Source: an uncultured Eubacteriales bacterium (lineage in GTDB: Bacteria; Bacillota; Clostridia; Oscillospirales; Oscillospiraceae). Taken from it: a stretch of 40,347 nt of DNA. The first letter of the stretch is position 1, and the number at the start of each line of letters is the position of its first letter. The notes under the pieces are model-generated. The model searched no databases and had not been told where the DNA came from. It worked only from the letters and a program-made list of their open reading frames with translations. Where the stretch lies: NCBI GenBank assembly GCA_900317855.1, contig ONIG01000018.1, forward strand, positions 1 to 40,347, in the 5' to 3' direction. Below are positions 7,826-15,491 of this stretch, piece after piece. Position numbers and translations under genes: made by a program.

Positions 7826-8566
7826 ATGACGAAAGAGAAGGAAACGGAAAACCGGTCGGAACGCGAGCGGTTTCTTGACCGGATGCTCAAGGAGATCCTC
7901 AGCGGACAGCGCAAGCCGGGTGACCGGCTGCCGACGGAGAGCGAGCTGGCCGAGCAGTACGGCCTGCGCAAGACGAACGTGCACCTTGGTCTGCAGGAGC
8001 TGGAGCGGCTGGGCTTTTTGCGGGTCGTGCCCCGGCATGCGACCTATGTCGCGCCCTACTGGGAGCAGGCGAATCTGGAGACGCTGGCCGCCATCATGAC
8101 GCACGGCGGCAAGCCGCAGCCGGAACTGGTGGATGCGTTTCTGGAGCTGCGCGAAATGGTCGCGCTCGGCTGGTTCCGCTGGACGGGCCGCAACCCCAAA
8201 ACGGAGCAGATGCGGCACCTGTACGGGCTGCTCGAGCGGATGGAGGCCATCGCCTGCGCACCGGACGGCGAGAAGGACAAGCCGGAATTTCTGGATCTGG
8301 TCAATCAGTTTCTGGTGTGCATGTTTGCCGAGTCGGACAACATGATCTTCCGCGTCCTGCTGCGCTCGTCGCGCGAGCTTGCGCACGTGACGTATTACAT
8401 CGTGGCGTACACGCTGGACATGCGCGAGCTGTGCAGGACGTACCGCACGGTGCTCGACGGGCTGACAAGTGGGCACGCATCGGAGGCGATCGACTACTGG
8501 TGCGGCTGGAGCGACAAGGTCACGGTGCAGTATCGCGAGGCCCTGCTGCGGCTCGAAAGTGAATAA
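7826..8566 (+). CDS. GntR-family transcriptional regulator (FadR/FCD-like)
   Basis: 246 residues. The N-terminal winged helix shows the GntR signature: ILSGQRKPGDRLPTESELAE, then LRKTNVHLGLQELERLGFLR and VVPRHATYV. The all-helical C-terminal half (LELREMVALGWFRW, FLDLVNQFLVCMFAESDN, FRVLLRSSRELAHV) fits an FCD-type ligand domain, although the metal-binding histidines are not clear. ATG 7826 is chosen because the promoter's -10 covers the only upstream ATG; a strong AGGAGG lies somewhat far away (7799-7804) and GGGGGAAA is closer. Monocistronic, with a promoter before it and a hairpin after it. Effector and targets are unknown. Confidence 0.85.
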   Translation: MTKEKETENRSERERFLDRMLKEILSGQRKPGDRLPTESELAEQYGLRKTNVHLGLQELERLGFLRVVPRHATYVAPYWEQANLETLAAIMTHGGKPQPELVDAFLELREMVALGWFRWTGRNPKTEQMRHLYGLLERMEAIACAPDGEKDKPEFLDLVNQFLVCMFAESDNMIFRVLLRSSRELAHVTYYIVAYTLDMRELCRTYRTVLDGLTSGHASEAIDYWCGWSDKVTVQYREALLRLESE

Positions 8567-8571
8567 GCAAT

Positions 8572-8612
8572 GCCATACCCCGGCCGGGCACGCTGCCCCG
8601 CCGGGGTATGGC
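8572..8612 (+). terminator. hairpin after the GntR gene
   Basis: GCCATACCCCGGC pairs with GCCGGGGTATGGC (13 bp). The T-run is poor (GCTATTTG), so termination efficiency is uncertain. Confidence 0.6.
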
Positions 8613-8639
8613 GCTATTTGTGAACTTTTCGCGCCGCGG

Positions 8640-8668
8640 TTGCGCTCCCCGTGCGCTTGTGTTAAAAT
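8640..8668 (+). promoter_or_regulatory. promoter for the beta-CASP nuclease
   Basis: TTGCGC (8640-8645), 17-nt spacer, TAAAAT (8663-8668), 32 nt before the start codon. Confidence 0.65.
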
Positions 8669-8699
8669 CAGGGAAAGAAAACCGGAAAGGAGCGAGCCC

Positions 8700-10331
8700 A
8701 TGAAGCTGACATTTATCCGCGCCGACCACGAGGTGACCGGCAGCTGCACCCTGCTCGAGATCGGCGGGCACTACGGCCTGATCGACTGCGGCATGGAGCA
8801 GGGACGCGACCTGTTTGAGAACATCGCCATCCCCGTCCCGGCGGCGCAGATCGAGTTTGTGCTCGTCACGCACGCGCACATGGATCACACCGGCCACCTG
8901 CCGCTGCTGTATAAGCAGGGCTTTCGCGGCACGGTCTATGCCACAGAGGCGACCTGCGACCTGTGCGGCATCATGCTGCGCGACGCGGCGCACATCCAGC
9001 TGTCCGAGGCCGAGTGGAAGGGGCGCAAGGCCGCCCGCGCCGGCCAGCCGGCGCCCGAGCCGCTGTATACGCTCGAGGACGTGGAGGGCGTGCTGCGTCT
9101 GCTGCGCCCATGCGGCTATGGCAAGCGCATTCAGGTCGGGGAAAACATCATCATCCGCTTCACGGATGTCGGCCACCTGCTCGGCAGCGCGTGCATCGAG
9201 GCATGGCTCACCGAGGGCGGCGCGGAAAAGAAGATCGTCTTTTCCGGCGACATCGGCAACACCGCCCAGCCCATCATCCGCGACCCGCAGACCGTCTCGG
9301 GCGCGGACTACGTGCTCATCGAGTCGACCTACGGCGACCGCAGCCACGGCCCGCGCGTGGACTATCTGGCCGCGCTCGCGGACTGCATCCAGCGCACGCT
9401 CGACCGCGGCGGCAACGTCGTCATCCCGTCGTTCGCCGTCGGCCGCACGCAGGAGCTGCTGTATTTCATCCGCCAGATCAAGGACGCCGGCATGGTGCAC
9501 GGCCACCCGCACTTCCCCGTGTATGTGGACAGCCCGCTCGCCAATGAGGCCACGCGCGTTTTCCTGCAGACGGACACGAGCTTTCTCGACGACGAGGCCT
9601 GCGCGCTCATCCGCAGCGGCATCAACCCACTGTATTTTGACGACCTGCACACCGCCGTCACGAAAGAGGACTCCATGGCGCTCAACAACGACAAAACGCC
9701 GAAGGTCATCCTCTCCTCGAGCGGCATGTGCGACGCCGGCCGCATCCGGCACCATCTGAAGTATAACCTCTGGCGGCCGGAGTGCACGGTGCTGTTCGTG
9801 GGTTATCAGGCGGTCGGCACGCTCGGCCGCAAGCTGCACGACGGTGCCGAGAGCGTGAAGATCTTCGGCGACGAGATCGCCGTACACGCGGAGATCACCG
9901 TCCTGCCCGGTGTGAGCGGCCACGCGGATAAGCAGGGGCTGCTGGGCTGGATCAATGCCATGGAGCAAAAGCCCGCGCACGTGTTCGTCAACCACGGCGA
10001 CGACGATGCGTGCACGGCGTTCGCCGCCTGCCTGCGTGACGAGTACGGCTATGACGCGGACGCGCCCTACAGCGGCAGCGAGTTTGACCTCGCCGCGGGG
10101 GCCTATACGTATGTGGCCCCGCCGCGGCCCATTCGGCGCGACGAGGCGCGCCAGGCTGCCGCCGCCGGAAAGCGCCGCGAGAGCCCGGCCTACGCGCGGC
10201 TGCAGCGCGCGCTCGGCGAGCTCACGGCCCTAGTGCGCCGCTGCGCCGGCTGCCCGAACAAGGGGCTGAGCGCCTTCGCCGAGGAGCTCGAGCGGCTCAC
10301 CGCCCGCTGGCGCGACCGCCTCGCTCCGTGA
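8700..10331 (+). CDS. beta-CASP metallo-beta-lactamase RNase (CPSF73/YsgH-like)
   Basis: 543 residues. The metallo-beta-lactamase motifs are present: HAHMDH (H58, H60, D62, H63), a histidine in DVGHLLGSACIE, and FSGDIGNT. The beta-CASP motifs follow: ESTYGDRSH, PSFAVGRTQELLYFI, SSSGMCDAGRI and VSGHADKQGL, then VNHGDDDA. Such proteins bind two zinc ions and cleave or trim RNA in the cytoplasm. The C-terminal 60-70 residues are a basic, helical extension (ARLQRALGELTALVRRCAG) that may aid oligomerisation or RNA contact. ATG 8700 has AAAGGAG 8 nt upstream; a longer in-frame reading back into the preceding gene crosses the promoter and is rejected. Monocistronic. Confidence 0.9.
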   Translation: MKLTFIRADHEVTGSCTLLEIGGHYGLIDCGMEQGRDLFENIAIPVPAAQIEFVLVTHAHMDHTGHLPLLYKQGFRGTVYATEATCDLCGIMLRDAAHIQLSEAEWKGRKAARAGQPAPEPLYTLEDVEGVLRLLRPCGYGKRIQVGENIIIRFTDVGHLLGSACIEAWLTEGGAEKKIVFSGDIGNTAQPIIRDPQTVSGADYVLIESTYGDRSHGPRVDYLAALADCIQRTLDRGGNVVIPSFAVGRTQELLYFIRQIKDAGMVHGHPHFPVYVDSPLANEATRVFLQTDTSFLDDEACALIRSGINPLYFDDLHTAVTKEDSMALNNDKTPKVILSSSGMCDAGRIRHHLKYNLWRPECTVLFVGYQAVGTLGRKLHDGAESVKIFGDEIAVHAEITVLPGVSGHADKQGLLGWINAMEQKPAHVFVNHGDDDACTAFAACLRDEYGYDADAPYSGSEFDLAAGAYTYVAPPRPIRRDEARQAAAAGKRRESPAYARLQRALGELTALVRRCAGCPNKGLSAFAEELERLTARWRDRLAP

Positions 10332-10358
10332 GCACACAATACATATAGATATATAGCG

Positions 10359-10390
10359 ACCGCCCTGCCGGGCCTCCGGCAGGGTGGTTT
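10359..10390 (+). terminator. terminator of the beta-CASP gene
   Basis: ACCGCCCTGCCGG-GCCT-CCGGCAGGGTGGT with one mismatch, followed by TTTCTTG. Confidence 0.75.
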
Positions 10391-10441
10391 CTTGTGTCAA
10401 GAAGCCTCGCAGAGTTTGCCGCCCGCAGGCGGCAAGCCTTT

Positions 10442-10471
10442 TGTCGGGAAAACCCATGGTTTTTCCGACAG
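10442..10471 (-). terminator. hairpin downstream of the remnant genes
   Basis: TGTCGG(G)AAAACC pairs with GGTTTTTCCGACA (one mismatch). It lies just 3' of the minus-strand remnant ending at 10485 and may be its terminator, but no T-run follows. Confidence 0.35.
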
Positions 10472-10484
10472 GGCGGTTTTGCAC

Positions 10485-10765
10485 TTAAATTTTCCCGCGC
10501 GCCCGGCCGACCAGATACATCCCGACCGTGCCGACGCCCAGCAGAACGATGTTCACGATCGGCACGATGTTTGTCTGCAGCGCGTCGGTCTCAAACGCGT
10601 TCTGCACCAGAAACAGCGCGCCCGCCCCGGCTGCCGCCGCGCACAGGAGCACGAGCGCGGGCGGTCGTTCAAGAGCTCGACAATCACGTCCAGCTGCGTT
10701 TGTGCCAGGGCGCGGAAATGCCCGGAAACGTATCGCACTAAATCACCCGGTAGATTGTCAATGTG
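10485..10765 (-). pseudogene. remnant of a small integral membrane protein
   Basis: The minus strand ends in a protein-like segment with two hydrophobic spans, LVLLCAAAAGAGALFLVQ and IVPIVNIVLLGVGTVGMYLV, closing in GRARGKI and TAA at 10485. Upstream, in another frame, comes DLVRYVSGHFRALAQTQLD and VIVELLNDRP, which reads like the preceding part of the same protein. The two frames are out of register near 10662, and no start codon with a ribosome binding site was found. I infer a decayed gene of about 90 codons. The family is not recognised. It lies directly 3' of the cas3 remnant and is equally degraded. Confidence 0.5.
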
Positions 10766-10769
10766 CTCA

Positions 10770-11622
10770 GTATCTGGCCAGGATGCTGGCGCGGCCGGGG
10801 GGCATGCGCGATGCTCGGCAGCCCGGCCAGACTGCGCACAATGACCGGGGAGCTCAGCCTCAATCAGGGCTGTCGACGCGCCTCTAGCCAGATCTTGACC
10901 CCAGCTGCGCCTGCAGTGCACGGGGCAGAGCAAGCAGCGCTCATGTGTACGTTGAGGATTTCGTACGGCGTATTTGCGCGCACGGTCGCGGATCTGCACA
11001 TCCGACATGGTTGTGTCAATCACAGTTGGAGCATAGCCGGCATCCAGGAGCACACAGGGTGCTTCGCTGTAGATCTCCCGGGCGGCGGCCTTGATGTTGA
11101 CAATGGTCAGCACGAATTGTTGTGAAAATGATGTCACCGTCCCGGCGCTCGGTTAGGCACCAGTAGGCTTGCTGCTCATCATCCGCTGGCAGGACGACAT
11201 TGGCGTGCTGCTCTAGGATCGCAGAATAATCGTTCAGAGCGGCGCGGATGTCTACGGCGTTCTTCGAGGATCGTGTTGTGGGGGATAATGTAGAAAAATG
11301 CGGCGCTGACCATGCACAGCGGCGTGGCGCAGCGTATAGCGCGGGTTGGCGTAAGTTTTGCTGCCACCGGTAGGGATGGAAAGCGTGACGATGCCGGGGA
11401 TGGTCGCTGCAGCTGCCAGGCAGATGTCCGAAATCTCGGAACGGATGCAGTTGATGTGGCCGTCTCCGTTCAAATGCGTGCATCGGAAGGGCTCGAATGC
11501 TGTAAACAGCCGCTTTCAGCCCGAGCTGTTGGGGCAGATTGTGCGCAGAGTAAACACACTCTCCTGCAGGGCATATCCAATGGCTGCGGCAGGCTGTCCG
11601 CTGCGCGAACGTATGCGATCAT
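10770..11622 (-). pseudogene. cas3: decayed type I-C cas3 (CRISPR helicase-nuclease)
   Basis: Cas3 helicase motifs occur in correct order on the minus strand but in shifting frames. A start-like MIAYVRAADSLPQ lies at 11622. HLNGDGHINCIRSEISDICL leads into GIVTLSIPTGGSKT, where the Walker A reads GGSKT instead of GGGKT (11374-11354). After a frameshift comes FYIIPHNTILEE, and after another VDIRAALNDYSAILEQHANV and LTERRDGDIIFTT. VNIKAAAREIYSE resembles motif IV. STALIEAE (10876-10853) and VRSLAGLPSIAHA (about 10841-10803) resemble motifs V and VI. At about 850 bp against more than 2 kb for a full gene, most of the HD nuclease domain and the DExx box are missing, and at least four frameshifts are needed. 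No other cas gene is in the window, but a type I-C-like array lies about 8 kb away. Confidence 0.8.
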
Positions 11623-11744
11623 GGAATGCGTCTCTTGATTTTCACTTAATTTACATTATTATACAACGAGCGCTTGCAATGCGCAAGTACGTTTTCTTCG
11701 TTTCGGTGGCACGAAGAAAATTTCCAGTTTTCCCTGTCAGCGTC

Positions 11745-11773
11745 TTGACATTCCGGGCGGGATGTGCTACTTT
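11745..11773 (+). promoter_or_regulatory. promoter with overlapping dyad, for the gene at 11839
   Basis: TTGACA (11745-11750), 17-nt spacer, TACTTT (11768-11773). An imperfect dyad, ACATTCC-GGGC-GGGATGT (about 11748-11765), covers the spacer and could be an operator. Confidence 0.55.
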
Positions 11774-11838
11774 TTTGCTGACCAGATGGTAAATGAAAAT
11801 CTGGATACATATTGATTCGATCAAGGGGAGGAAATACC

Positions 11839-12363
11839 ATGACACAGTCCGTGAAAGACGAAGCGAAATTCCTGGATACCCGCCTCGACGACGAGACCGC
11901 CGCCGTACTGGAAAAGTGGAACCTGGTCATCCTCGGTGCAGCCCTGCTGCACGACGCCGACCACATCCGCCAGGCCATCCGCTGGCACTATAAGATCCCG
12001 ATGCAGCTCTGGATCATCAACCTGGCCGTGTACGTTCTGCCCACCGTGGCGGAGTTTTTGCTGAAAAACAAGCGCGCGTCCTCGTTCCTGACCGTTGCCG
12101 CAAATGGCATCGTCACGAGCGCGGCGTTTTTGAAGGTGCACCTGTTCAAGCCCACGACGGATATCTGGGGCGCCTGGAACTACAACTACTTCAAGCTCGC
12201 CAAGGGCGTGTGGCACGAGGGCCAGTTCATCAAGGGCATTGACTGGATCGACTGGGCGCTGCTGCTCGACCTGCCCGCCGTGGCCATCCCGGCGTGCATG
12301 ACGGCGATCAAAAAGCGCAGGGAATTCAAGCAGAACCTGCTGGAAGCGGGCGAAGAGGCCTGA
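11839..12363 (+). CDS. membrane protein of unknown function
   Basis: 174 residues; family not recognised. The N-terminus is soluble and acidic (MTQSVKDEAKFLDTRLDDET). Hydrophobic stretches follow: LVILGAALLHDADHIRQAI, MQLWIINLAVYVLPTVAEFLL, FLTVAANGIVTSAAFL and WALLLDLPAVAIPACMTAI. HDADHIRQAIRWHY and KVHLFKPTTDIWGAWNYNYF are distinctive, with histidines and aspartates at the membrane edge that could bind metal (speculation). ATG 11839 follows AGGGGAGG closely. A terminator-like hairpin separates it from the copper ATPase 59 nt downstream, and read-through is plausible, so a link to metal handling is possible but unproven. Confidence 0.75.
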   Translation: MTQSVKDEAKFLDTRLDDETAAVLEKWNLVILGAALLHDADHIRQAIRWHYKIPMQLWIINLAVYVLPTVAEFLLKNKRASSFLTVAANGIVTSAAFLKVHLFKPTTDIWGAWNYNYFKLAKGVWHEGQFIKGIDWIDWALLLDLPAVAIPACMTAIKKRREFKQNLLEAGEEA

Positions 12364-12372
12364 TGATTTTTG

Positions 12373-12406
12373 AGGGGGAGCGCCGGCTGTGCGCTCCCCT
12401 TTTGAC
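12373..12406 (+). terminator. terminator or attenuator before copA
   Basis: GGGGAGCGC pairs with GCGCTCCCC and CTTTTGAC follows. It lies between two co-directional genes, so partial termination is likely. Confidence 0.6.
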
Positions 12407-12421
12407 TTGGGGGCGAAGCAA

Positions 12422-14788
12422 ATGAAAGACATCTCGCTGAGAATTCTGGACATGGAGTGCGCCGCGTGCGTGGCGCGGCTGGACCGCGCGCTGGAAAAGC
12501 TGCCGGGCGTGCAGCACGCGGCGGTGAACTACACCGCCGCGTCGGCGCTCATCACCTACGACGAGGGCGTGACCGATCTCGCCGCAATCGCGGCGAGGGT
12601 CCGGCGCGCGGGCTTTCGCGTGCCGGTCGAGGAGCAGGATCTGCTCCCGGCGGAAGCGGACGCGGCCAGGACTGCCGACGCGGCGGACGCGCTGCGCGCG
12701 GTGTTCGGCGTCAAGGACGCCGCGGTGCAGGCGGACGGCACGCTCACGGCGTACCTCTGGCCCATCGGCGTGGGCGGGCGCAACCTCGCCGCCGCCTGCG
12801 CGGACGTGGGCTGCGCCGTCACGCTCGGCGAGCTGCGCGGCGGCGACGCGGATCAGGAGCTCGAAAAGCGCATGGATCTGCTCAAAACGCTCGTGACCTC
12901 GGCCTGCTGTACGGCGCCTCTCATGCTCGAGATGCACCCGAAGCTGCAGTTTCTGGCCGGGACGGCGCTGCAGTTTGGCCCCGGGCGGTATTTTTACAAG
13001 AGTGCGTGGAGGGGAGCGCGCAACCGCACGTTCGGCATGGATTTCCTCGTCTCGCTCTCGTCCACGCTCATCTATCTCTACAGCGCTTACGTGACGTTCA
13101 CGCCGCGCCGCAGCTACAAGCTCTACTTTGCGTCCGACGGGGTGCTGCTCTCGCTCATCCTCTTCGGCAAGTACATGGAGCAGGTCGCGGCCGGGGAGGC
13201 CAACTCCGCCATCCGCAAGCTCATGCACCTGCAGCCACGCACAGCCATGGTCCAGCGCGGGGACACGTTTGTCGAGCTGCCGGTCGACCAGATCGCGGAG
13301 CACGACCGGGTGCGCATCCGTCCCGGCGAGCGCGTACCGGTCGACGGGACGATCATCAGCGGCCAGTGCGCGGTCGACGAGTCCATGCTCACCGGTGAGA
13401 GCATGCCGGTGGATAAGGCTCCCGGCGACAAGGTCATCGGCGGCAGCCTCAACCGCTCCGGCTCGGCCATCGTCTCGGCCGAGGCGCTGGGCAAGGCGTC
13501 CGTGCTCGAGCAGATCATCCAGATCGTGCGCCAGGCCCAGTGCGAAAAAGCACCCGTGCAGCGCTTTGCCGACAAGGTCGCGCGCTGGTTCGTGCCGGGC
13601 GTCATCGGCGCGGCGGCGCTGACGTTCCTTGTCTGGTACCGGCGCATTGCGCCGCGCAACCTCGAGCGCGCGCTGCTCACCTGCTGCGATGTGCTGTCGG
13701 TCGCGTGCCCGTGCGCGCTCGGCCTCGCCACACCGACGGGGCTCATGGTCGGCTCCGGCCGCGCGGCGGAGCGCGGCATCCTCTTCAAGAGCGGCGCGGA
13801 GCTTGAAAACGCCTACAAGGCCGACTGCGTCGTTTTTGACAAGACCGGCACGCTTACGAACGGCGCGCCCGCGCTCACGGACGTCTGCCCGTACAGCGCC
13901 GTGCAGCCGGAGACGCTCGTGCGGCTCGCCGCCGCGCTCGAGCAGTGCTCGGATCACCCGCTGGCGCGTGCCGTCACGGCGTATGCGCAGCAGCAGTCTG
14001 ACGCGCCGCTGCCGCAGGCGGAGAACTTTTCCTACGCGCTCGGCCGCGGCGTGCGCGGCACGGTCGCGGGCGCGGCCGTTGTCTGCGGCAGCCGGACGTG
14101 GCTCCATGAGCTGGGCATCGACACGGCCCCGCTCGCCGCGCTGCCGGATCTGCGCGCGCAGGCCAAGACGGAGCTGTGTGTCGCACGTGACGGCATCGTG
14201 CTCGGCACGCTCGGCATCGCTGACACGCGCAAGACCGAGGCGGCCGCCGTCGTCGCGCAGCTCAAGACGGCGGGCAAAGAGGCCTGGATGATGACGGGCG
14301 ACCACGCCCGCACGGCCGAGGCCATTGCGGCCGAGGTCGGCATCGACCACGTGCTCTCCGAGGTGCGGCCGGACGAGAAAGCCGCCGCCATCGAGCGCCT
14401 GCGCGCGCAGGGCAAGACGGTCTGCATGGTCGGTGACGGCATCAACGACACACCGGCGCTCGCCGTGGCGGACTGCGCGGTCGCCATGGGCGGCGGGTCG
14501 GACATTGCCATCGAGTCGGCGGGCATCCTGCTGCCGTCCGGCAACCTCGAGAAGCTGCCGGAGCTGTTTGATATCTCCCGCGCGACCATCCGCACCATCC
14601 GCCAGAACCTGACCTGGGCGCTGTTTTATAACCTCGTCAGCATCCCGGTCGCGGCGCTTGGCGTGCTGCACCCGTCCATCTGCGCCACGGCCATGTCGGC
14701 CAGCTCGATCGGCGTGCTCATGCACTCGCTGCGGCTCAAGGACGGCGGCAAAAAGGAGAGCCGTTTCCCATGGAAGAAAAAGTCCTGA
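12422..14788 (+). CDS. copA: copper-translocating P1B-type ATPase (CopA)
   Basis: 788 residues. An N-terminal HMA domain carries the metal site MECAAC (C13, C16). A second, HMA-sized segment (about 85-140) has lost its CxxC. Then come the TM helices, actuator TGES, the transmembrane CPC site (C429-P430-C431 in ACPCALGLATP), phosphorylation loop DKTGTLTNG (D473), a DHPLA nucleotide-site motif and GDGINDTPALAVADCAVAMG. The final helices contain YNLVSIPV and MSASSIGVLMHSL, the Asn and Met/Ser/Ser pattern of Cu+-specific P1B-1 pumps. Role: ATP-driven export of Cu+ (or Ag+). The downstream small HMA-like gene overlaps it by 19 nt. No CsoR or CopY gene is adjacent; the nearest regulator is the XRE protein at 15173. 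Confidence 0.93.
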   Translation: MKDISLRILDMECAACVARLDRALEKLPGVQHAAVNYTAASALITYDEGVTDLAAIAARVRRAGFRVPVEEQDLLPAEADAARTADAADALRAVFGVKDAAVQADGTLTAYLWPIGVGGRNLAAACADVGCAVTLGELRGGDADQELEKRMDLLKTLVTSACCTAPLMLEMHPKLQFLAGTALQFGPGRYFYKSAWRGARNRTFGMDFLVSLSSTLIYLYSAYVTFTPRRSYKLYFASDGVLLSLILFGKYMEQVAAGEANSAIRKLMHLQPRTAMVQRGDTFVELPVDQIAEHDRVRIRPGERVPVDGTIISGQCAVDESMLTGESMPVDKAPGDKVIGGSLNRSGSAIVSAEALGKASVLEQIIQIVRQAQCEKAPVQRFADKVARWFVPGVIGAAALTFLVWYRRIAPRNLERALLTCCDVLSVACPCALGLATPTGLMVGSGRAAERGILFKSGAELENAYKADCVVFDKTGTLTNGAPALTDVCPYSAVQPETLVRLAAALEQCSDHPLARAVTAYAQQQSDAPLPQAENFSYALGRGVRGTVAGAAVVCGSRTWLHELGIDTAPLAALPDLRAQAKTELCVARDGIVLGTLGIADTRKTEAAAVVAQLKTAGKEAWMMTGDHARTAEAIAAEVGIDHVLSEVRPDEKAAAIERLRAQGKTVCMVGDGINDTPALAVADCAVAMGGGSDIAIESAGILLPSGNLEKLPELFDISRATIRTIRQNLTWALFYNLVSIPVAALGVLHPSICATAMSASSIGVLMHSLRLKDGGKKESRFPWKKKS

Positions 14789-15054
14789 CAACGTATGTCT
14801 GCGGCATCTACTGCCGCCAGTGCCCGGAATGGATCGTGGACGACCTGCTGCACACGCGCGGCGTGCTCGATGCGGCGGTATCGTTCTGGCGCGCGGAGCT
14901 GACCGTGCGCTATGACCCGCAGATCGTTACCGAGGCGGAGCTGCGCCGCGTGCTCTCTGACTGCGGCTACCCCGCCTGCGAAAAAGGCGCGCCGGGGTCG
15001 AACCCGCTGCGCAACGCGCTCAAAAGTGCCCTCGGCCGCAGGCCGGAGGGGTGA
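14770..15054 (+). CDS. small HMA-like protein, candidate metallochaperone
   Basis: 94 residues, about 70 of which fit the beta-alpha-beta-beta-alpha-beta HMA fold: VLTTYVCGIYCRQCPEWIVD, a helix, DAAVSFWRAELTVRYDP, a second helix and DCGYPAC. In place of the usual MxCxxC it has C-G-I-Y-C-R-Q-C, three cysteines spaced CX3CX2C, plus DCGYPAC near the end. The start codon lies inside copA with AAGGAG about 11 nt upstream, so the two are co-translated. It probably hands metal to, or receives it from, CopA or its regulator. The altered cysteine spacing suggests different metal geometry (inference). The basic tail may be unstructured. Confidence 0.75.
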   Translation: MEEKVLTTYVCGIYCRQCPEWIVDDLLHTRGVLDAAVSFWRAELTVRYDPQIVTEAELRRVLSDCGYPACEKGAPGSNPLRNALKSALGRRPEG

Positions 15055-15073
15055 GGGGCACATCTTTTTGCGC

Positions 15074-15144
15074 TTGACCAGTATTGCGGACAGCTTTTGC
15101 GGCGGCCGCCGCATAAAATAAAAGCACTTGCAACCAATATTGGT
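15074..15144 (+). promoter_or_regulatory. palindromic operator-like sites before the XRE gene
   Basis: A perfect 12-bp palindrome ACCAATATTGGT (15133-15144) lies 28 nt before the XRE start. A related half-matching copy, ACCAGTATTGC, lies at 15077-15087. Between them is a perfect 16-bp palindrome TGCGGCGGCCGCCGCA (15098-15113) followed by TAAAAT. The spacing suits autoregulation by the adjacent HTH protein. Confidence 0.5.
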
Positions 15145-15172
15145 CAGAAAAATGCTGTGCGGTGGTGAGAAG

Positions 15173-15433
15173 ATGGAGCAGAAATTACGGCGGGACCGCA
15201 ATCTTGGCGACAATTTGCGCCGCCTGCGCAATGCCAGCGGCTTCTCGCAGGAAAAGCTGTGCGCCGAGCTGCAGCGCCGCGGCTGCGACATCGGCCGCAC
15301 GACCTATGCCAAATACGAGGCGGGCGAGCTCAATGTCCGCGTGAGCGTGCTGCTTGCGCTCAAACGGCTCTACGGCTGTCCGTTTGACGCCTTCTTCGCA
15401 GGACTCGACACGGCGGACGACGCCGAAGCCTGA
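15173..15433 (+). CDS. XRE/Cro-CI family transcriptional regulator
   Basis: 86 residues, essentially a single helix-turn-helix domain: LGDNLRRLRNASGFSQEKLC (helices 1-2), GRTTYAKYEAGELNV (recognition helix region), then LLALKRLYGCPFDAFFAGL. ATG 15173 is preferred because family proteins begin about ten residues before the LGDNLRRLR helix and GGTGGTGAGAAG precedes it; an in-frame ATG at 15152 has no ribosome binding site. The palindromes just upstream suggest autorepression. Same strand as and downstream of copA, but the gap suggests its own promoter. The inducer is unknown. Confidence 0.85.
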   Translation: MEQKLRRDRNLGDNLRRLRNASGFSQEKLCAELQRRGCDIGRTTYAKYEAGELNVRVSVLLALKRLYGCPFDAFFAGLDTADDAEA

Positions 15434-15451
15434 CAACAAGACAAGAAAGCA

Positions 15452-15486
15452 CCGCCCCGGAAGCGATCCGCTTCCGGGGTGGATTT
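15452..15486. terminator. bidirectional terminator
   Basis: CCGCCCCGGAAGCG pairs with CGCTTCCGGGGTGG (one G-T pair); ATTTTC follows on the plus strand and CTTTCTTG on the minus strand. It serves the convergent XRE and EFR1-type genes. Confidence 0.8.
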
Positions 15487-15491
15487 TCACG

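Noticed and set aside
10442..10471. Possible attachment site or mobile-element end near the cas3 relic
   Set aside because: Only one imperfect hairpin is present; no matching direct repeat, integrase or transposase was found nearby.
12326..14791. An 821-codon open frame antisense to copA
   Set aside because: It mirrors the copper ATPase, has no ribosome binding site and an Arg/Ala/Asp/Val-rich composition typical of the antisense of GC-rich genes; copA has every family motif.
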